From JBKPCD01 sp046727175 (lineage in GTDB: Bacteria; Acidobacteriota; Vicinamibacteria; Vicinamibacterales; 2-12-FULL-66-21): a stretch of DNA of 13,021 bases. The notes under the pieces were generated by a model. That model worked only from the letters and a program-made list of their open reading frames with translations. It had not been told where the DNA came from and made no database searches. Position 1 is the stretch's first letter. Each line of letters opens with the position of its first letter. Location of the stretch: positions 1 to 13,021 of the forward strand of contig JBKPCD010000099.1 in assembly GCA_046727175.1 (NCBI GenBank), in the 5' to 3' direction. The position numbers were made by a program, and so were the translations under genes. Positions 1 to 7,661 of the stretch are shown one piece after another.

Positions 1-19
1 GTTTAGGGCGAGTCCAATT

Positions 20-77
20 GTAGGGCGCGGTCTTTAAACCGCGCCCGCGTCGGCGGGCTTAAAAGCCCCGCCCTACA
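20..77. repeat. Composite palindromic intergenic repeat (two hairpins)
   Basis: The outer ends GTAGGGCG (20-27) and CGCCCTAC (70-77) are exact inverted repeats. Inside are two hairpins. One has a 9-bp stem GGGCGCGGT/ACCGCGCCC (23-31 with 38-46). The other pairs GGCGGG-CTT (52-60) with AAGCCCCGCC (63-72) with one bulged G. It lies 12 bases past the stop codon of the minus-strand gene at 90, so it may act as a 3' stem-loop or weak terminator, although there is no T-run. The same architecture recurs at 8119-8171, and simpler relatives occur at 8489-8506 and 10859-10886. Confidence 0.8.
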
Positions 78-89
78 CGCGTCATGTTC

Positions 90-1004
90 CTACGAACGCC
101 GAAACCGCAGCTGCACGAGCTGCGACCCGAAGCCGCTGGCCACGTAGACGGCCCTGCGATTCGACATCAGCTTCGAGAGCCAATCGAGCGCGCCGCCATC
201 GATGAGCGGCATGTGTGCGCCGTCGCTGGCCCGCGCGGCGATCTGGAAACGAAACCCATCGTAGTACGGATGTTCGAGGACGGCTCGGACCAACCCGGGA
301 TATCGAATCGCGGCGGCGAGTCGATCGCCGAGCTCGGTCTTCTCGGGCGTGGTGAGCAGAGTCACGCGCCGATCGGGAAACGCAAACCCGCGCTGCTCCA
401 GCGCGTCGAGCGCACTGGCCATCGTCGTTATTTGCTCGGCAAGGGATGCAATCACGAAGGCGCTGTCGGGCTGTTCGAAACCGGCGGACGCCAGGCAGAA
501 TATACGGAAATTTGCGGATAGCCCAGGCACCTTCGGAATTTCCTGGGCGCGGACGCAGCGATGCGAGGTCGATAGCCGAACGACCGCTGCGGGATCCCGG
601 CGCAGGCGCCTGGCGCACTCGAGCGCCATGACGTTCGTCGGATCCGCGACCACTTCGGTGCCTCGGAGCGCCGAGAGCACTTTGTGCTGGCTCGTGCGCC
701 CCATGATCGAGCACACGCCCAATGGGGCAACGGGCGACAGCTCGATCGATTCGAACGCGTCGGCTGCAGCAAACAGCGTCCGGTCGATTTCGATCAGGGT
801 CCGCTGATCGACGGCTGCCGGCTGGACGAACCGATCGCGATCCCACTGCGCAACGAGATCGGCCGGACGCCGCGCGCCGGCGCGAACTTCCAGGATCTCG
901 AGCAACAGCGACCAGAGTCGCGACGCAGATAGTCCCGTCGCGAGCGCATCGTAGACACTAGCCGGCAGACGCGACGTGATCCAGTCACGAGCGGAACGCG
1001 TCAT
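90..1004 (-). CDS. Conserved hypothetical protein, class II tRNA-synthetase/HisZ-like core
   Basis: The protein has 304 residues, starting from the ATG at 1004. An upstream in-frame ATG at 1100 would add 32 low-complexity residues and is less likely; neither start has a clear ribosome site. Visible blocks are SPVAPLGVCSIMGRTSQ (90-106), RGTEVVADPTNVMALECA (114-131), PYYDGFRFQIAA (246-257) and PLIDGGALDWL (266-276) followed by VASGFGSQL (288-296). The order of a YY-G-F strand, then a GG-D-L block, then an S-G-F-G strand resembles the end of the HisRS/HisZ catalytic fold, which is my basis for the fold call; it is an inference from pattern, not a search. No anticodon-binding domain or signal peptide is visible. 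Substrate and role are unknown. The gene stands alone between the 20-77 repeat and a permease remnant. A regulatory or amino-acid-binding role is possible but unsupported. Confidence 0.7.
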   Translation of the reverse strand: MTRSARDWITSRLPASVYDALATGLSASRLWSLLLEILEVRAGARRPADLVAQWDRDRFVQPAAVDQRTLIEIDRTLFAAADAFESIELSPVAPLGVCSIMGRTSQHKVLSALRGTEVVADPTNVMALECARRLRRDPAAVVRLSTSHRCVRAQEIPKVPGLSANFRIFCLASAGFEQPDSAFVIASLAEQITTMASALDALEQRGFAFPDRRVTLLTTPEKTELGDRLAAAIRYPGLVRAVLEHPYYDGFRFQIAARASDGAHMPLIDGGALDWLSKLMSNRRAVYVASGFGSQLVQLRFRRS

Positions 1005-1109
1005 CGGACCGCGCGCCGGATGCAATCGTTGAGAGTAGCCGGTTGAGACATCCGCCGCAGTGTAACGGCAGCAGCTGCGTGCGCACAATCGCGCACCCAA
1101 TGCACTCGA

Positions 1110-1609
1110 TCATTCGAGCCAAAGCGCTTCCATCGGTCGACGCGTGCTGCGCGCACGGCGGGAACGGTGCAGGCGGCAACCGCCACGAGCGCAAGGACCG
1201 ATGAGAGAGATGACGAGAGGGACCCAGATGTCGCCCGAATTAAGTACCGCCAGCGCGCGGGGCGCGATGCCGGCGACAGTGTACGCTGTGCCGTTCAACA
1301 TTGCCGGTCGTCCAACGGCTGCGGGATCCGCGCCGAAGCGGCGCGTCCACAACTGTTCGCTGATGAGCGCCACCGGCGCTGCGTCAGGCTTGTCGTCACG
1401 CTCACGAACGTCCGCCCGGCGATCGGTCGAAGGCCGAGCAGCAGTAACAACGACGGAGCGGTCGCGTTTCCGGTGTACGTTCCCGGATCGCCACCCGTGG
1501 AGAGAGAAGTGACGAAGTGTGGGATGGCTGTTATGAGCGCGGTTGCGGCGTAGATGGCGCTCCCGGCAGTCGCCATCGGGAAACTTGGCGCCCGCCTTGA
1601 TCGTAATAC
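1110..1609 (-). pseudogene. Decayed ADOP/MacB-like ABC transporter permease
   Basis: No single frame is open, but consecutive frames on the minus strand carry pieces of an acidobacterial duplicated permease in the correct order. An N-terminal piece reads RRAPSF then a hydrophobic run (about 1609-1520). Next comes LGLRPIAGRTF (about 1440-1403), the periplasmic-domain motif. Near 1400 the frame shifts to ERDDKPDAAPVALISEQLW and RRFGADPAAVGRPAMLNG, ending DIWVPLVISLI (about 1400-1203). The frame then shifts into VLALVAVAACTVPAVRAARVD, the last membrane helix and its PARRA-like tail, and shifts again into PMEALWLE before the stop at 1110-1112. Restoring one base between GTCGAC and CGATGG would give the family-typical VDPMEAL ending. 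Intact family members are usually about 800 residues, so most of the middle has been deleted. Intact versions are inner-membrane permeases of MacB type. The remnant is surely non-functional. Confidence 0.8.
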
Positions 1610-1645
1610 TCAGGCACACTCGTGTCCGGGTAGCGTAGAGCGACG

Positions 1646-1654
1646 AAAGGAAGG
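1646..1654 (+). promoter_or_regulatory. Ribosome binding site deciding a TTG start
   Basis: The purine run AAAGGAAGG ends 7 bases before the TTG at 1662. An ATG lies upstream in frame at 1554 but would add 36 polar residues, has no such site, and would overlap the permease remnant. This site is why the shorter TTG start was chosen. Confidence 0.65.
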
Positions 1655-1661
1655 ATCGAAG

Positions 1662-2189
1662 TTGACCTTCTATCAGAAGCTGTTGATCGTGACCGCTCTG
1701 GCTACGGCGCTCGGGCTCCTTGCGCAGCGGAGCGGGCCTGCTGGCGGCAACCGTCAGTCGAAGATATCGACGTCAACGTCGCTGACGATCGTCGCATCTG
1801 CGCTGATCGTCGTCGGAATCGTGAGCGGCACGTTGATCCGCCACATCATTCAGATCGCACCGCTCCTCGTCGCGCTCGCCCTCCTGTTGCGACGCCAGCC
1901 GATCGGCGCGGCCGCGGCCGCGCCACTGTTCGCGTTCTGGCTGCTCACGATGGGCGCAATCTGGCTGTTCCTTCTGGGCCTCGCCCGGATATTCACCGGA
2001 CGATTCACGCCAACTGAAGTCGTGCTCACGATCGTCATTGGCGCCGCGTCGGCGCTGGGACTCGCAAGCACCTATCACGGCAGCTCGCGCCTGTCAGTTG
2101 CGACGCGGCTCGTCACGACCATTGCGTTCGGTCTCCTGCAGTACGCGGCGATGTGGGCCAGCGTTCAACCGTACGTCGCACGCCGATGA
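1662..2189 (+). CDS. Small polytopic membrane protein, function unknown
   Basis: The protein has 175 residues and starts at TTG 1662 behind a good ribosome site. It is strongly hydrophobic with about five or six likely membrane segments: roughly residues 5-21, 41-58, 61-77, 85-110, 117-136 and 147-167. The loops are short and rich in Arg (RRQP near 77-80, and the C-terminal ARR). No enzyme motif is visible and I do not recognise the family. Its stop is 6 bases from the stop of the convergent dehydrogenase-like gene at 2196. It could be a transporter subunit or a small integral-membrane protein of unknown role; the sequence does not distinguish these. Confidence 0.7.
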   Translation: MTFYQKLLIVTALATALGLLAQRSGPAGGNRQSKISTSTSLTIVASALIVVGIVSGTLIRHIIQIAPLLVALALLLRRQPIGAAAAAPLFAFWLLTMGAIWLFLLGLARIFTGRFTPTEVVLTIVIGAASALGLASTYHGSSRLSVATRLVTTIAFGLLQYAAMWASVQPYVARR

Positions 2190-2195
2190 CGACGT

Positions 2196-2843
2196 TTACC
2201 GCTCCACGTACCGCTTCGCGGCCGCAAGGTCCTTTCGCAGTTCCTCCGCGGTGCGCCGCGGCCCGTATCCCGGAGTGTCCCGCTCGATTCTCCAGCTCTC
2301 GCTCAGCGGTCCTGCATCGACCGCGTCGAACCCGAACTCGTCGAGGAGACGAGCGACCGTGGCCTTCGCATCCGCGTCGTCACCGGCAATCACGAGCCCG
2401 CGGCGGTTCGGTGTGCCAGGCGGCCGCCCGTCGGTCGTGATCTGTGACGCGTAGATGTGGTTGAACGCTTTGACGACCTTTGACTTCGGGAGATGCGCCT
2501 GCAGCAGTCCCGACGTCGTTGTGGACCCGTTGTCGAGCTCGCGAATCTGCCCGTCACGAGATGGATAATAGTTGTTCGTGTCGATCACGATCTTGCCGGC
2601 AAGCGGCTCCACTGGAACCGATCGATAGTTCTTCAGCGGAATCGTGACGACCACGATGTCTCCGGCCTTCGCTGCTTCGGCCGGCGTGGCCGCGCGTGCA
2701 TTCGGTCCGAGCTCCGCGACGAGATCCGCCAGCGTCTCGGGCCCCCGCGAGTTGCTGAGTACGACCTTCTGACCATGTGCAACCGCGAGCCGTGCGACCT
2801 GACTGCCAATGTGTCCCGCACCGATGAGTCCGATCGTGGGCAT
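2196..2843 (-). CDS. NADP-binding oxidoreductase, F420-reductase-like (NpdG-type) family
   Basis: The protein has 215 residues. The N-terminus MPTIGLIGAGHIGSQVA carries the Rossmann GxGxxG loop (G8, G10, G13). NSRGP (31-35) after the second strand is the usual phosphate-binding site for NADP(H), with R33. DIVVVTIPL (62-70), IVIDTNNYY (85-93) and VVKAFNHI (123-130) match the F420-dependent NADP oxidoreductase/dinucleotide-binding family (PF03807 type). Family members transfer hydride between NADPH and F420 or another small acceptor in the cytoplasm; nothing here shows that F420 is the partner. The ATG at 2843 is chosen because GGAGG lies 9 bases upstream and the Rossmann fold begins at once. 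Longer in-frame starts run into the CCCATT-rich repeat. The gene is divergent from the fusion protein gene at 3068, and the repeat element lies between their starts. Confidence 0.85.
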   Translation of the reverse strand: MPTIGLIGAGHIGSQVARLAVAHGQKVVLSNSRGPETLADLVAELGPNARAATPAEAAKAGDIVVVTIPLKNYRSVPVEPLAGKIVIDTNNYYPSRDGQIRELDNGSTTTSGLLQAHLPKSKVVKAFNHIYASQITTDGRPPGTPNRRGLVIAGDDADAKATVARLLDEFGFDAVDAGPLSESWRIERDTPGYGPRRTAEELRKDLAAAKRYVER

Positions 2844-2900
2844 GTGATCCAACCTCCATAATCCCTTCGACGCCGGAGAGCGCACGCGAGGTTCCCAACC

Positions 2901-3030
2901 GGAAATGGGAAATGGGAAATCGGTCAGTGAGGAATAGACGACAGATCGCCAGATTTCCGTGCAGTTCCAATTCCCATTCGCCATTTTCCCGTTCCCCATT
3001 CCCCATCTCCCATTCCCATCTCCCATTTCC
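2901..3030. repeat. CCCATT-rich inverted-repeat element
   Basis: GGAAATGGGAAATGGGAAAT at 2901-2920 faces a C/T-rich run at about 2964-3030 made of irregular CCCATT, CCATT and CCCATC units. The outer ten bases are exact inverted repeats (GGAAATGGGA 2901-2910 and TCCCATTTCC 3021-3030). The 40-odd bases in between are not repetitive. The element fills most of the 224-bp spacer between two divergent genes, so promoters for both must lie in or beside it. Reading frames through it are artefacts. Confidence 0.75.
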
Positions 3031-3067
3031 GATCTTTCATTTGCGGCAGTGGGATAACATCACGGCC

Positions 3068-4747
3068 ATGGCTGACACAGCTCCGCCGATTCAACCGAAC
3101 GCTCCCTCGCGCGCAGAGCTCATGTTCCCGACGCTGACGCCCGCGCAGATGGTACGCGTGGCCGCTCACGGACACCCACGACGAGTCCAACGCGGGGACG
3201 TCCTCATCGAACAAGCACAGCGACCGGTCCCGTTCTTCCTGATTACGGAAGGCCACATCGAAATCTATCGCCCGTCCGGCACGTCAGAGGCGCTGGTCGC
3301 GGTCCACGGCCCGGGCCAGTTCACGGGCGAAGTGAACCTGCTCTCTGGCCGCCGCGCGCTCGCCCGCGCGCGCGCCGCCGAACCCGGCGAAGTCATCGAA
3401 ATGAGCCGCGAGCGGCTGCTGGAGCTCGTGCAGACCGATGCGGAGCTCAGTGAGATTCTGATGCGCGCGTTCATCTTTCGTCGCGTCGAGCTGATCGCGC
3501 ACGGGATCGGCGACGTGGTGCTCATCGGGTCGCGCCATTCCGCGGGCACGCTCCGCGCCAAGGAGTTCCTGACGCGTAACGGCCATCCGCATGCGTATAT
3601 CGATCTCGAACGCGATGCGGACGTCGAGAACCTCCTCGCACGATTTCATGTCGAGGCGTCCGACATCCCGGTGCTGATTTGCCGCAACGAACTCGTCCTT
3701 CGAAATCCGAGCAATCAGCAGATTGCCGAGTGTCTCGGCTTCAACGATGCGATCGATCAGACCAAAGTACGCGACATCGTCATCGTCGGCGCCGGACCGT
3801 CAGGTCTCGCCGCGGCTGTCTACGGTGCGTCCGAAGGGCTCGACGTGCTCGTGCTGGAGACGAATGCGCCGGGCGGGCAGGCGGGTTCGAGCTCGAGGAT
3901 CGAGAATTACCTTGGATTTCCGGCGGGTGTCTCCGGTCAAGAGTTGGCCGGCCGCGCGTACGCGCAGGCACAAAAGTTCGGCGCGGAAATCGCGATTGCA
4001 AAGGGCGCGCAGCAGCTCACGTGCGACCGCAAGCCGTATGCGATTCAGCTCGATGGCGGCGCGCGCATCGCGGCGCGCACCGTGATCATCGCGACCGGCG
4101 CGGAGTATCGCCGGCTGGCGCTGGAGAATCTCTCGCGGTTCGAAGGAGCTGGCCTGTACTACGGCGCAACGTTCGACGAGGCGCAGTTGTGCAGCGGAGA
4201 CGAAGTCATCGTCGTCGGTGGCGGCAATTCCGCGGGTCAGGCTGCGGTCTTTCTCTCGCAGACCGCCAGCCACGTCCACCTGTTCGTGCGGTCCGGCGGG
4301 CTCGCGGAGAGCATGTCGCGGTATCTGATCCGCCGGATCGAGGACGCGCCGTCGATAACCTTGCGCACGAACACCGAAATCGTCGCAATCGATGGACGCG
4401 ATCACGTGGAGTGCGTGCGGTGGCGGAACAGCCAGACTGGAGAACTCGAGGTCCGCAACATCTCGCATGTCTTCGTCATGACGGGCGCCGTTCCAAACAC
4501 ACGATGGCTCGACGGCTGTGTCGCACTCGACGAGAAGGGCTTCATCAAGACGGGAAACGCGCTCTCGTCCGAGGACCTCGCTGCCGCACACTGGCCGCTC
4601 GCGCGTCCACCACACACGCTGGAAACGAGCCTGCCCGGTGTCTTCGCGGTCGGCGACGTCCGCGGCGGCAACATCAAGCGCGTGGCGTCGGCGGTCGGCG
4701 AGGGCTCGATGTCCATCGCGTTCGTGCATCAGGTGCTGCACGAGTAA
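3068..4747 (+). CDS. Cyclic-nucleotide-binding / thioredoxin-like / thioredoxin-reductase-like fusion
   Basis: The protein has 559 residues in three parts. Residues ~18-135 are a cyclic-nucleotide-binding domain with a phosphate cassette (FTGEVNLLSGRRALARARA, 85-103). Residues ~146-225 are a thioredoxin/glutaredoxin-like fold with a cis-Pro at 201 (SDIPVLICRN), but SRHSAGT (155-161) stands where CxxC would be. Residues ~235-559 are a flavoprotein of thioredoxin-reductase type: FAD loop GAGPSGLAAA (241-250), GGQAG (269-273), ATG (342-344), NADPH loop GGGNSAGQAA (384-393) and FAD-end AVGDVRGG (527-534). The reductase dithiol CATC is replaced by GATF (366-369), so it cannot work as a normal thioredoxin reductase. 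It may be a flavin NAD(P)H oxidase or redox sensor gated by a nucleotide ligand; that is inference. Start ATG 3068 is chosen because the upstream frame is repeat sequence; its ribosome site is weak. It precedes the sugar dehydrogenase by 42 bases. Confidence 0.88.
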   Translation: MADTAPPIQPNAPSRAELMFPTLTPAQMVRVAAHGHPRRVQRGDVLIEQAQRPVPFFLITEGHIEIYRPSGTSEALVAVHGPGQFTGEVNLLSGRRALARARAAEPGEVIEMSRERLLELVQTDAELSEILMRAFIFRRVELIAHGIGDVVLIGSRHSAGTLRAKEFLTRNGHPHAYIDLERDADVENLLARFHVEASDIPVLICRNELVLRNPSNQQIAECLGFNDAIDQTKVRDIVIVGAGPSGLAAAVYGASEGLDVLVLETNAPGGQAGSSSRIENYLGFPAGVSGQELAGRAYAQAQKFGAEIAIAKGAQQLTCDRKPYAIQLDGGARIAARTVIIATGAEYRRLALENLSRFEGAGLYYGATFDEAQLCSGDEVIVVGGGNSAGQAAVFLSQTASHVHLFVRSGGLAESMSRYLIRRIEDAPSITLRTNTEIVAIDGRDHVECVRWRNSQTGELEVRNISHVFVMTGAVPNTRWLDGCVALDEKGFIKTGNALSSEDLAAAHWPLARPPHTLETSLPGVFAVGDVRGGNIKRVASAVGEGSMSIAFVHQVLHE

Positions 4748-4789
4748 CGTGTGAGGCTTGTAGACTGTTTGTTCCAGGAGAAGCAGGTC

Positions 4790-6076
4790 ATGTCAAAGCT
4801 CAGAAACCCGCGACGATGGACGGTCTCAATCGTGGCCGGCGTTCTCGCTGCTGCAGGCGTGACGGCGCAGCAGCCTCCTGCGGGAGGCAAGCCGGCCCCT
4901 TCCATAGGCGCGCAGCAGCCGCCAGGCGGACGCGGACCGGCACCAGGCAGCTTCGAGCGGATACCGCCACTCTCGTTCCCCGAACAGGTCCAGGAGCAGG
5001 AAATGAGCGGGACGAGATTCCGCGTCGTTCCAATCGTCAAGGGCCTGACCAATCCCTGGAGCCTTGCATTCCTGCCCAACGGTGACATGCTCGTCACCGA
5101 ACGACCGGGACGGCTGCGCATCGTGCGCGACGGCACGCTCGACGCACAACCGGTCTCGGGCACTCCGCAAGTATGGGCGGTTGGACAGGGTGGGCTGCTC
5201 GAGGTGCTGCCTCACCCGCAATTTGCAACGAATCAATTCCTCTATCTGACGTACTCGAAGCCCTGCGCGCAAGGCGCGACGACCGCGCTCCTGCGCGGCA
5301 GGTTCGATGGAACAGCGCTGGTCGATGCCACGGACCTGTTCGTCGCGGACAACTGCAACACGGGAAATCCGCACTTCGGATCGAAGCTGGCCTTCGGGCG
5401 CGACGGCATGTTGTACATGACCATTGGTGAACGCGGCGACCGCACCCGCGCGCAGAACATGGCGATTCATGGTGGCAAGATCCTGCGGCTGAAGGAGGAC
5501 GGCACCGCTCCACCGGACAACCCATTCGTTGGCAAGGAAGGACACAAGCCCGAGATCTATAGCTACGGCCATCGCAACCCTCAAGGCCTGGCGTTTCAAC
5601 CCGGGACAGATGTGCTCTGGTCCGACGAGCACGGACCTCAAGGTGGTGACGAGCTCAATATCGTCCGGGCTGGAAGGAACTATGGGTGGCCGATCGCAAC
5701 CTACGGACGCGAATATCCGCCCGACGGTTCGCTCGTCAGCCCGCATCCATGGAAGGAAGGCGTGGAGGAGCCGATCCTCGTGTGGTCGCCCTCCATCGCG
5801 ATCTCGGGGTTGATGTTCTACACGGGCGACCAGTTCCCGCAGTGGAAGGGGAACCTCTTCGCCGGAGCACTCTCCGGCATCGCATTGCATCGCATTGGCT
5901 TCAACGAAAAGACCGGGCTGATGGGGCGTGAAGCGCTCCTCCTGCCGTCACGGCAGCGCATTCGCGACGTTCGGCAGGGGCCGGACGGGAACATTTATGT
6001 CGCCGTCGATGCGAGCGCGGGAGGAGTCCTGCGGATCGAACCATCTCGAGGGTCGGCGACTGGCGCAGGACAGTAA
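4790..6076 (+). CDS. Exported PQQ-dependent sugar dehydrogenase (glucose/sorbosone dehydrogenase family)
   Basis: The protein has 428 residues. The start ATG at 4790 follows CCAGGAG and opens a signal peptide (basic MSKLRNPRRW, then a hydrophobic run, then VTAQQ near residue 27), so it should act in the periplasm. A Pro/Gly-rich linker follows to about residue 55. The rest is a six-bladed propeller of the soluble glucose dehydrogenase/YliI type. GLTNPWSLAFLPNGDMLVTE begins near residue 85. GGLLEVLPHPQF (134-145) holds the expected catalytic His at about 142. YGHRNPQG (259-266) holds the Arg-Asn pair that binds PQQ in the family. DEHGPQGGDE (279-288), NYGWP (297-301) and RIRDVRQGPDG (390-400) are further family blocks. 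Known members oxidise aldoses to lactones using PQQ. The actual sugar, and whether this strain makes PQQ, cannot be read here. It may be co-transcribed with the fusion gene 42 bases upstream. Confidence 0.9.
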   Translation: MSKLRNPRRWTVSIVAGVLAAAGVTAQQPPAGGKPAPSIGAQQPPGGRGPAPGSFERIPPLSFPEQVQEQEMSGTRFRVVPIVKGLTNPWSLAFLPNGDMLVTERPGRLRIVRDGTLDAQPVSGTPQVWAVGQGGLLEVLPHPQFATNQFLYLTYSKPCAQGATTALLRGRFDGTALVDATDLFVADNCNTGNPHFGSKLAFGRDGMLYMTIGERGDRTRAQNMAIHGGKILRLKEDGTAPPDNPFVGKEGHKPEIYSYGHRNPQGLAFQPGTDVLWSDEHGPQGGDELNIVRAGRNYGWPIATYGREYPPDGSLVSPHPWKEGVEEPILVWSPSIAISGLMFYTGDQFPQWKGNLFAGALSGIALHRIGFNEKTGLMGREALLLPSRQRIRDVRQGPDGNIYVAVDASAGGVLRIEPSRGSATGAGQ

Positions 6077-6143
6077 GAGACAAGCCGATCGATCCATCGG
6101 GCGACGTCCGATCCGAGCGCGCTGGCCCGTCTGCACGCTCCGG

Positions 6144-6149
6144 TATAAT
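6144..6149 (+). promoter_or_regulatory. Possible -10 box for the metallo-hydrolase gene
   Basis: A perfect TATAAT sits 51 bases before the ATG at 6200, in the 123-bp gap after the sugar dehydrogenase. No good TTGACA-like box is visible about 17 bases upstream, so this is a tentative promoter. If real, it separates the metallo-hydrolase and acetyltransferase genes from the upstream pair. Confidence 0.35.
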
Positions 6150-6199
6150 CCGGCCGCTCACTGGCCATTCGTCAACTCGGTCTTCTGCATGGGAGGCGC

Positions 6200-7651
6200 A
6201 TGTTGAAAAGATTCGCGGTAGCGGCGCTGCTGATCGCCGTCGTGCCAATCAGCGGAAAGGCCCAGGATGCCGCGTCCAGCGTTGCTGGAGCATCGAAGGC
6301 GATCGGTGCGGACAACCTCAACTCGATCACGTTTTCCGGATCCGCCACGAGCGGGAATTTCGGCCAGAGCAAGAACATCGCAGGCCCGCTCGCCGTCACG
6401 ACGATTACGAACTACACGCGCGCGATCGATCTCACGCAGCCGGCCTCACGCGCGACCGGCTCCACGATGCCGCCCGCGAATCCCGGCGCGCCGCCGCCCC
6501 AACCAGGCACGCTCAACCAGAACATCACGCCGGCAAACACGGCCTGGACCCAGCAGCTCGAGATTTGGGTGACGCCGTGGGGCTTTCTCAAGGGCGCGGC
6601 GGCAAATCAGCCGACCGCACGTTCGCAACGCCTAGGCAGCAAGACCTACACCGTCGTGACGTGGTCGCCCGCTCAAAAGGCCCCCTCGGGACAGTCGTAT
6701 CGACTGAGCGGCTACATCGACGATCAGAACATGGTCGAGAGGGTCGAGACATGGGTCGAGCATCCGGTTGTCGGCGATCTGCTCGTTCAAACGACTTACA
6801 GTGACTACAAAGACTTCGGCGGTGTGAAAGTTCCGACGAAGATCGTTCAGACACGAGCCGGCCTTCAGACGTTCGAGGCCACGATCTCGAGCGCCACGGC
6901 CAATCCAGCCAACATCAAAGAGCTGCTGACGCCACCAGCGAATCCGCCGGGTGGCGCAGCCCCGGGCGCGGCAGCGCCGGCCACACCGCCTGCGGTCGAG
7001 GCACAAAAGCTCGCCGACGGCGTCTACCGAATCACGGGCGGCTACGTCGCGCTCGCGGTCGAATTCAAGGACCACATCGTCGTCCTCGAAGGCGGGCAAA
7101 GCGAGGCGCGCGGGAAGGCAGTGATCGCCGAAGCGAAGCGCGTGATCCCGAACAAGCCGATCCGGTACGTCGTGAACACGCACGCGCACTTCGATCATGC
7201 GAGCGGGCTCGCTCCGTTCGCGGCGGAAGGCGTCACGATCATCACGCACCGCAACAACAAGGACTATCTCGAAAAGGCCCTCAGTGGGCCGCGGACGCTG
7301 GTCGGCGACGACCTGGCCAAATCGAACCGGAAGCCCAAGATCGAAGCGGCCGCCGACAAGAAAATCCTGAAGGACGACACACACACGATCGAGCTGCACC
7401 ACATCGAGAATCTCGAGCACTCGGACGGAATGCTCGTCGCGTATCTGCCAAAGGAGCGCATCCTGTTCAGCGGCGACTTCAACGTCCCCGCCGCAGGTCA
7501 GCCCGTGAGCCCATCGATCGGAACGCTGGTGCAGAACGTCGATCGGTTGAAGCTCGACTTCGACGCACACGTGCTCGTGCATCCGCCGAATCCGGATCGG
7601 CCGCTGACCAAGGCGGATCTCCTGGAGCTTGCGAAGAAAGGGACCAACTAG
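6200..7651 (+). CDS. Exported metallo-beta-lactamase-fold hydrolase with N-terminal extension
   Basis: The protein has 483 residues. A signal peptide (MLKRFAVAALLIAVVPISGKAQ, cleavage near 22) predicts export. Residues ~40-245 are an unassigned beta-rich domain with a Pro-rich loop at 91-103. A Pro/Ala linker (245-266) leads to the metallo-beta-lactamase fold (~267-480). There, NTHAHFDHASG (326-336) gives the metal motif HxHxDH (H328, H330, D332, H333), with H407 in LEHSDG and D426 in FSGDFNV as further ligands. The last ligand position appears to be H461 in LVHPPNP instead of the usual GHG. The fold hydrolyses many ester, thioester, amide or lactam substrates; none can be named here, and beta-lactam resistance should not be assumed. 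GGGAGG lies only 3 bases before the ATG, so the TTG at 6203 is an alternative start. The acetyltransferase start is 10 bases past its stop. Confidence 0.88.
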   Translation: MLKRFAVAALLIAVVPISGKAQDAASSVAGASKAIGADNLNSITFSGSATSGNFGQSKNIAGPLAVTTITNYTRAIDLTQPASRATGSTMPPANPGAPPPQPGTLNQNITPANTAWTQQLEIWVTPWGFLKGAAANQPTARSQRLGSKTYTVVTWSPAQKAPSGQSYRLSGYIDDQNMVERVETWVEHPVVGDLLVQTTYSDYKDFGGVKVPTKIVQTRAGLQTFEATISSATANPANIKELLTPPANPPGGAAPGAAAPATPPAVEAQKLADGVYRITGGYVALAVEFKDHIVVLEGGQSEARGKAVIAEAKRVIPNKPIRYVVNTHAHFDHASGLAPFAAEGVTIITHRNNKDYLEKALSGPRTLVGDDLAKSNRKPKIEAAADKKILKDDTHTIELHHIENLEHSDGMLVAYLPKERILFSGDFNVPAAGQPVSPSIGTLVQNVDRLKLDFDAHVLVHPPNPDRPLTKADLLELAKKGTN

Positions 7652-7661
7652 CCGCGGCGCA

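Noticed and set aside
20..77. CRISPR repeat or attachment site
   Set aside because: The palindromic elements are isolated, with no regular spacers, cas genes or integrase nearby.
2912..3067. Longer N-terminus for the fusion protein gene starting at 2912
   Set aside because: It reads through the CCCATT repeat, giving a low-complexity Ser/Pro/His run with no ribosome site; the domain begins soon after the ATG at 3068.
3800..4741. 313-codon open frame on the minus strand opposite the fusion gene
   Set aside because: No start signal or domain is visible, and the plus strand carries clear FAD and NADPH motifs.
3679..5085. 468-codon open frame on the plus strand
   Set aside because: It is an Arg-rich shadow of the fusion and sugar-dehydrogenase genes in another frame, with no motif of its own.
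6200..7651. True beta-lactamase resistance gene
   Set aside because: The fold motif alone does not define the substrate; the large N-terminal domain and altered last loop are unlike clinical enzymes.
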